Origin: Bacilli bacterium
GTDB taxonomy: Bacteria > Bacillota_I > Bacilli_A > RF39 > UBA660
Length of the DNA: 17,880 nt
Direction of reading: 5' to 3'
Assembly: GCA_900769695.1 (NCBI GenBank)
Contig: CAAGHO010000016.1
Span: 1 to 17,880, forward strand
The notes beneath the pieces are model-generated. The model was given only the letters and a program-made list of their open reading frames with translations, was not told the DNA's origin and made no database searches. Numbering within the stretch: position 1 is the first letter of the stretch; every line of letters begins with the position of its first letter. Made by a program: the position numbers and the translations under genes. This document shows, piece by piece, positions 14,255-17,880 of this stretch.

Positions 14255-14950
14255 CTAGTGTTTTACTCTATTTTCAACAAATTCAGATAAATTTTTCTCT
14301 TCCATATCATTAAAAAATTCTAAAACATCATCTTTTCCACTACGATTATATTCCCTATTCACATTTCTACTAAATTCATAACTATCTACTTTTTTATATT
14401 TGTTTAAAACGTAATTCCTTAAAACACTAAAAATCAAATATTGATTAACCAAATCTAAATTAATTCCATACACTTCATTAGAATCTAAGTTAGAATCTAT
14501 TCTGTAACTACCAGGATCTATTAAATATATACCATTATGATATGATGTATTTTCATGATTCAAATCTTCAATCAACACTTTGTCATCAGCAAGTTTGCTT
14601 AAATCTTTCTTTAAAGTATTGTTTTCTCTAACTAAATCTTCTTTATCCAGCAAAGCATAACTATCAATACCAAGATTTTCTACATAACTCATTTTGTATC
14701 CACGAAAATCATGTCTTTTATCTAATAAGCTTGTGGTTGGTAAAAGAATTCTTTTGGTACCAATAACTCTCATTTTTTCAATTGAGTTTTTATCAAGCAA
14801 AATTTTCTTACCAGGATACCTTTTTATAAACTTAACTACTTCACTATCTATTTGATATGCATCAACTTCTAATCCTGATCCAATTTTTTTATCATATCTC
14901 ATATTAGAAGGATTGTATCTTACCTTTTTTCCGTTTTCTATAAATTCCAC
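14255..14950 (-). CDS. Protein-kinase-fold protein, paralogue 1 (231 aa)
   Basis: Paralogue of the gene that follows it. Landmarks: nucleotide loop GSGLEVDAY (24-32), Lys40 in VVKFIK, catalytic Asp129 and Asn134 in EDLNHEN, metal Asp145 in LIDPGSYR. The EDL...N...IYLIDPGS block (128-148) is nearly the same in both proteins. All the residues needed for phosphotransfer are there, so it is probably active. The start is GTG at 14950, chosen because AGGTG lies six bases upstream overlapping the stop of the membrane-protein gene; the gap between the two genes is only 8 bases. No membrane segment, so cytoplasmic unless bound to the membrane protein. Its target is unknown. Confidence 0.75.
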   Translation of the reverse strand: MEFIENGKKVRYNPSNMRYDKKIGSGLEVDAYQIDSEVVKFIKRYPGKKILLDKNSIEKMRVIGTKRILLPTTSLLDKRHDFRGYKMSYVENLGIDSYALLDKEDLVRENNTLKKDLSKLADDKVLIEDLNHENTSYHNGIYLIDPGSYRIDSNLDSNEVYGINLDLVNQYLIFSVLRNYVLNKYKKVDSYEFSRNVNREYNRSGKDDVLEFFNDMEEKNLSEFVENRVKH

Positions 14951-14958
14951 TTTAACAC

Positions 14959-15564
14959 CTACTTACACTTATAAAAATTAGAGATAAATTTTGAAAATTC
15001 ATAAAGAATAATATCACATTTATTGATAGCAAAGCTTTTTCCTATAGCCTTTCCTCCAATAGTTAATGACGATATTATTGCTGTTACTAACAAAGTAGTA
15101 ATTAGAAGGTTAAAATTAAAGCTTTTAGATATCATATTAGCTATTGCTACAGCAGTTGAACCCGAAATTACTCCACAAATATCCCCAACAACATCACAAC
15201 AAAAACTAGATACTTTTTCACTATTTTTCTTAAATTTAACGGCAATATCAGCACCCTTAACTTTTCTTGAATTCATAGAATGAAATACTTTCTCATCACT
15301 TGCAGTTACACTAACACCAATAATATCAAATAAAATACCAATAGCAACAAAGACTAATGCTACTAATATTCCAAGAACAAGATTAAGATTAGGAACTGTT
15401 ATTTCTGAAATAAATGATAATAGAATTGACAAAGAAAAAGATATTCCAATTATTCTAATTACCCATTTTTTATCAACTAATTCCTTTTTTACTTTTTCTT
15501 TTCTCCTAGTTTGAACTTTTAAGTTTTCAAGCTCTGATAATTTTCTTTCTCTTTTTGATTTCAT
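14959..15564 (-). CDS. Small multi-helix membrane protein, CorB/DUF21-like
   Basis: A 201-residue protein with a strongly basic, coiled N-terminus (1-35) and hydrophobic segments at about 36-55, 61-84, 128-145 and 152-170. The stretch after the second helix (FDIIGVSVTASDEKVFHSM, 79-97) with the later VGDICG.ISG motif resembles short clostridial proteins annotated as CorB-type Mg/Co transporters, but the CBS domains of true CorB are missing, so transport is uncertain. The ATG is preceded by AAGGAG at an unusually long distance of about 15 bases; an in-frame ATT three codons upstream would be better spaced. It is followed after 8 bases by the first kinase-like gene. Confidence 0.72.
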   Translation of the reverse strand: MKSKRERKLSELENLKVQTRRKEKVKKELVDKKWVIRIIGISFSLSILLSFISEITVPNLNLVLGILVALVFVAIGILFDIIGVSVTASDEKVFHSMNSRKVKGADIAVKFKKNSEKVSSFCCDVVGDICGVISGSTAVAIANMISKSFNFNLLITTLLVTAIISSLTIGGKAIGKSFAINKCDIILYEFSKFISNFYKCK

Positions 15565-15620
15565 AGTTTTAATTTTATTCTCCTTAATTTATATATATAA
15601 TTTAATTTTATCATAAATCT

Positions 15621-15646
15621 AAAAAAAATAGTAGTTTCCTACTATT
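15621..15646 (-). terminator. Strong terminator of the large non-coding RNA
   Basis: Minus strand AATAGTAG pairs with CTACTATT (15639-15646 and 15627-15634), a perfect 8-bp stem with a GAAA loop, followed directly by a U-run of eight or so (15621-15628, partly shared with the stem). Confidence 0.88.
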
Positions 15647-16242
15647 ACAACTAAATTAATGGCTATCAATACAGTAAACTTTGAGTCTTAGGTCAAGTAG
15701 GATTTCCCTAATTCTTACATATTCGTTACCAAATATGTGGTTCCCCTTTAAAAGAATTAATATGTAGTTACCTATACATATGACTTGATTACCACTTAGT
15801 ACCCACTGCAATCCTATATTGACGACATTCTAGGAGATTTCCTCACCAAGCTTTATTATTAATTCTTTTTTGCAGTAATAATTTCAAAACGCAATACTTA
15901 CAATAGTTGGCCTACTATATAAGCAAGATCATTTATCCCGATATTACCACGCAAGACAAGCTACTCTACACATAACTTTCGCCACAATGTAGGTTCAAAG
16001 CCTAAGTCGTAATAAGTCCATCAGTATACACGTATAGGCTTACCACAAGAATAGGTCTCCATGAATACTGGGTCGTTTGTCGTATGCCATTACGAGCGCC
16101 CAGTACTCTAGCCCTCCAGCATCCACCCCAAACTGGGCGTAAGAAGCAAACACCAAAGGTTTCACAGATATGCTCTTTAACGGTTGTTTAATCCCGTCCT
16201 CATAATAAAGTGATTGACTAGAATAATGTGCCATCAATCATA
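15621..16242 (-). ncRNA. Large structured non-coding RNA of about 620 nt, candidate ROOL RNA
   Basis: No credible gene lies in this stretch, yet on the minus strand it is bounded by a perfect promoter and a perfect terminator. G+C is far above the neighbours (36 of 60 bases in 16081-16140). Helices seen, given as plus-strand arms: 16132-16139 with 16097-16104 (8 bp); 16035-16041 with 15998-16004 (7 bp); 15752-15759 with 15709-15716 (8 bp), directly enclosing a 9-bp hairpin with a GUAA tetraloop (15717-15738); a second GUAA-capped hairpin (15761-15780); a GAAA-capped hairpin around 15966-15988; and pairing of the two ends, 16230-16239 with 15654-15663 (10 bp, two G-U). Length, lineage and architecture favour ROOL, the class reported at about 580 nt in Firmicutes and phages; OLE and GOLLD fit less well. 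The class name is inference; the RNA itself is well supported. Confidence 0.8.
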
Positions 16243-16248
16243 GTCATG

Positions 16249-16277
16249 ATTATATCACATTTTAGTAAAAATGTCAA
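16249..16277 (-). promoter_or_regulatory. Perfect consensus promoter of the large RNA
   Basis: Minus strand TTGACA (16272-16277), exactly 17 bp, then TATAAT (16249-16254) with a TGA extension just upstream of it. All twelve consensus positions match, the strongest promoter in the window. The predicted start is near 16242. Confidence 0.9.
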
Positions 16278-16301
16278 CTTTACACTCAATATAGTATATG
16301 T

Positions 16302-16335
16302 AAGAAAAAGAAAAAGAGCACTTTAATTTGCTCTT
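16302..16335 (-). terminator. Terminator of the glucosaminidase gene, including its stop codon
   Basis: Minus strand AAGAGCA (16329-16335) pairs with TGCTCTT (16314-16320) around an 8-base loop, followed by a U-rich, C-interrupted tail. The 5' arm is made of the last sense codons and the TAA stop sits in the loop. It separates the gene from the promoter of the large RNA downstream. Confidence 0.78.
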
Positions 16336-17012
16336 ATAAGATTAACATACCAATTAATTTTTCCACTCCATGCAGTTGATGCAGCATACCTTGGTGCTAT
16401 TGTCTCAACTGTAGTTCTACCTTTAGAAAAATAATTATAATATAAATTTTCGATATGTCCAACAATACCATCATCTAGTGTGGCATAATACTTGTAACTT
16501 CCACCACCACAACCAGGAGCACCTTTTTGTCCACCTACATTATTACATTGCTTTACTAAAGTACTGCAATTATATTTACAACCTGTTTCGTGAAGAATGA
16601 TAGCTGTAGTTATATAAGGATCAATTCCTAATTCAATGCATTTACTAGCAATCAAATTACCTTTACCACTAAGATATCCAGTACCTAAATTTCTATTGAT
16701 TTTTTCACCTAACTCTTCTAAAGTCATTCCCTCGTATACTTCAATTCGAGGAGGAATATAAACAGATTGTGGTGTTTGTTCCATATTTAGTTCCACAACT
16801 TTATCATTAGCAACTTCATTGTCATTTGAAATAATTTCTGCTTGCTTAACACGATTAGCCGAAGACATATCTATCACACTAACAATATCCATTGCATTAT
16901 TATTCATATTACTTTTTATATCAAATGAATCGTTTTCCTCAACAATAGAAGCAATACTAACCATAAGTATTCCTACTATTGACAAAGTAATACCAACAAC
17001 TCTTGACTTCAT
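16323..17012 (-). CDS. Secreted or anchored glucosaminidase-type peptidoglycan hydrolase
   Basis: A 229-residue cell-wall hydrolase of the endo-beta-N-acetylglucosaminidase (lysozyme-like) family. Residues about 5-24 are a signal peptide or anchor. A Ser/Asn/Glu-rich linker runs to about 90, and the catalytic domain from about 95 to 226. LIASKCIELGIDPYITTAIILHETG (from 120) carries the probable catalytic Glu142, followed by NNVGGQKG (157-164), DDGIVGHI (180-187) and a Tyr-Ala-Ala-Ser ending with TAWSGKINWYV, all typical of the family. Five cysteines (125, 145, 149, 156, 168) are unusual and could form disulphides outside the cell. ATG with GAGGTG. Monocistronic: own promoter and terminator. 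Confidence 0.85.
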   Translation of the reverse strand: MKSRVVGITLSIVGILMVSIASIVEENDSFDIKSNMNNNAMDIVSVIDMSSANRVKQAEIISNDNEVANDKVVELNMEQTPQSVYIPPRIEVYEGMTLEELGEKINRNLGTGYLSGKGNLIASKCIELGIDPYITTAIILHETGCKYNCSTLVKQCNNVGGQKGAPGCGGGSYKYYATLDDGIVGHIENLYYNYFSKGRTTVETIAPRYAASTAWSGKINWYVNLIRAN

Positions 17013-17031
17013 ATAATAAATTCACCTCAGT

Positions 17032-17048
17032 TTGTATTAAAAATACAA
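17032..17048 (-). promoter_or_regulatory. Leader hairpin of the glucosaminidase transcript
   Basis: A perfect 7-bp inverted repeat TTGTATT/AATACAA with a 3-base loop, in the untranslated leader just before the GAGGTG ribosome site. It could stabilise the mRNA or bind a regulator. A second short repeat (TAACG...CGTTA, 17049-17072) lies next to it. Confidence 0.35.
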
Positions 17049-17078
17049 TAACGTCAATTACCAACAAACGTTAGATGT

Positions 17079-17107
17079 ATTTTACCATATTTTAATGATT
17101 TAGTCAA
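17079..17107 (-). promoter_or_regulatory. Promoter of the glucosaminidase gene
   Basis: Minus strand TTGACT (17102-17107), 17-bp spacer, TAAAAT (17079-17084), with a leader of about 60 bases before the start codon. Confidence 0.7.
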
Positions 17108-17119
17108 TTTACACAGTTA

Positions 17120-17148
17120 TTGTAAAGAAAAATGTCAAGTAGTATAAT
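17120..17148 (+). promoter_or_regulatory. Promoter of the sirtuin gene
   Basis: TTGTAA (17120-17125), 17-bp spacer, TATAAT (17143-17148), 20 bases before the ATG and divergent from the glucosaminidase promoter. Confidence 0.65.
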
Positions 17149-17168
17149 AATATAAGGATGTGATAATA

Positions 17169-17861
17169 ATGAATGAAAAGACAACTTTAATTAATTATAT
17201 TAAAGAAGCTAAAAAAATAGTATTCTTCGGTGGTGCTGGTGTATCTACAGAATCAGGATTAAAAGATTTTAGAAGTAAAGATGGCTTATACAATGAAAAA
17301 TATAAATATAATCCAGAAGAAATTTTATCCCACCATTTTTTTATAGAAAATACGGACGAATTTTATAGATTTTATAAGGACAAATTAAATAGCTTAAACT
17401 ATAAACCTAACAAGACACACTATGTATTAAAAAAAATGGAAGATAAAGGTATTCTATCAGCTATTATAACTCAAAATATTGATGGTTTTCACAGTATGGC
17501 TGGTAATAAAAATGTCTATGAATTGCACGGATCAGTTTTAAGAAATTATTGTATTAAATGTCATAAATTCTATGATGCAGAATATATATTTAATTCAAAG
17601 GGTATACCAAAATGTAGCTGTGGGAGTATTATTAAACCCGATGTTGTTTTATATGAAGAATCACTTAATGAAGAAACATTACTTAGTGCTATTAAAGAAA
17701 TTGAAGAAGCTGATTTATTAATAATAGGTGGTACTTCTCTTACGGTATATCCTGCTGCCTCTTTAATTAATTACTTTCATGGCAAACATATTGCTTTAAT
17801 CAATAAAGATGAAACAAAAAAAGATAATTTAGTAGATTTAGTAATACACGAAAATATAACT
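17169..17861 (+). CDS. NAD-dependent protein deacylase (sirtuin, CobB/Sir2), 3' end missing
   Basis: Removes acyl groups from lysines using NAD+. From the ATG at 17169, with AAGGATG upstream, the frame stays open for 231 codons to the end of genuine sequence. Motifs in order: NAD loop FGGAGVSTESGLKDFRS (20-36), TQNIDG (101-106), catalytic His120 in ELHGS, a complete zinc site (Cys128, Cys131, Cys149, Cys151), KPDVVLYEE (156-164), IGGTSLTVYPAAS (186-198) and LINKDET (210-216). The canonical NAD-binding elements are all there, so the protein is nearly complete; about 10 residues of the C-terminal helix are lost because the contig ends in adapter sequence. The broken end is an artefact and not a pseudogene. 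Confidence 0.95.
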
Positions 17862-17880
17862 AGATCGGAAGAGCGTCGTG
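17862..17880. other. Illumina adapter remnant at the contig end
   Basis: The last 19 bases begin AGATCGGAAGAGC and continue CGTCGTG, identical to the start of the standard Illumina TruSeq read-through adapter. Their G+C and lack of fit to the sirtuin C-terminus agree. This is not genomic sequence. Confidence 0.95.

Noticed and set aside
16040..16237. 65-codon open frame on the minus strand
   Set aside because: It lies wholly inside the structured RNA and has no ribosome site; its G+C-rich part comes from RNA helices, and the peptide resembles nothing.
15621..16242. OLE or GOLLD identity for the large RNA
   Set aside because: OLE has a similar length but normally sits next to isoprenoid/DNA-repair genes and oapA, none of which are seen; GOLLD is longer, around 800 nt, and often contains or adjoins tRNAs. 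Neither can be strictly excluded by eye.
17013..17101. Riboswitch (for example c-di-AMP) before the glucosaminidase
   Set aside because: The leader is only about 60 bases, with one simple hairpin; known c-di-AMP riboswitches controlling wall hydrolases are much longer.
1..17880. Mycoplasma-type code (TGA as Trp)
   Set aside because: TGA ends the genes at 1966, 8515 and 9426, each with the next gene starting at that point, and Trp is encoded by TGG.
1..17880. CRISPR array, insertion sequence or tandem repeats
   Set aside because: No regularly spaced direct repeats, transposase or terminal inverted repeats were seen on either strand.

Overview
The window is a very A/T-rich stretch (coding regions look roughly 25-30% G+C by eye) with strong Shine-Dalgarno sites, near-consensus sigma-A-type promoters and short U-tailed terminators. 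TGA is a genuine stop codon (ends of the genes at 1966, 8515 and 9426), so the code is the standard bacterial one and not that of Mycoplasma. Gene content (YkpA/YbiT-like ABC-F protein, acyl-CoA dehydratase activase genes, Gly/Tyr-rich YjcZ-like mini-protein, bPH-type protein, many small membrane-anchored proteins) suggests an anaerobic, low-GC, gut-type Firmicute/Bacilli-like lineage. The last 19 bases match Illumina adapter, so the window reaches an assembled contig end and the final gene is cut there.

Layout. 1-1965: an ABC exporter (minus) with its own terminator, and a divergent promoter region. 1966-3112: an unknown protein overlapping a DCTD-type dCMP deaminase (plus). 3109-4885: a cyclophilin lipoprotein and, upstream of it on the same strand, a holin plus M23 endolysin pair with a 1-nt overlap. 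5042-5188: a 48-residue one-helix protein with its own terminator. 5282-5434: tRNA-Cys and tRNA-Gly with promoter and terminator (minus). 5505-8412: a membrane-anchored unknown protein, then a complete transcription unit encoding a secreted nuclease, an anchored thioredoxin-fold protein and a PH-like protein. 8515-11431: three overlapping genes of the 2-hydroxyacyl-CoA dehydratase/activase superfamily (plus). 11451-13401: an ABC-F ATPase and a small unknown protein. 13524-15564: two tandem kinase-fold paralogues behind a small membrane protein. 16323-17012: a secreted glucosaminidase. 17169 to the end: a truncated sirtuin.

The most interesting element is the roughly 620-nt stretch 15621-16242. 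It has no credible gene, but on the minus strand it has a perfect TTGACA-17-TATAAT promoter with an extended -10, a perfect 8-bp GAAA-capped terminator, unusually high G+C for this genome, and many long perfect helices including GNRA-capped hairpins and possible pairing of its two ends. It is almost certainly a highly expressed, large structured non-coding RNA. By length, host type and architecture the best candidate class is ROOL, which I cannot confirm without a covariance search.

Functional themes: cell-envelope work (endolysin, glucosaminidase, ABC exporter, secreted or anchored proteins), nucleotide metabolism (dCMP deaminase), radical/Fe-S enzymology (activase trio), translation (ABC-F, tRNAs) and NAD-dependent deacetylation (sirtuin).
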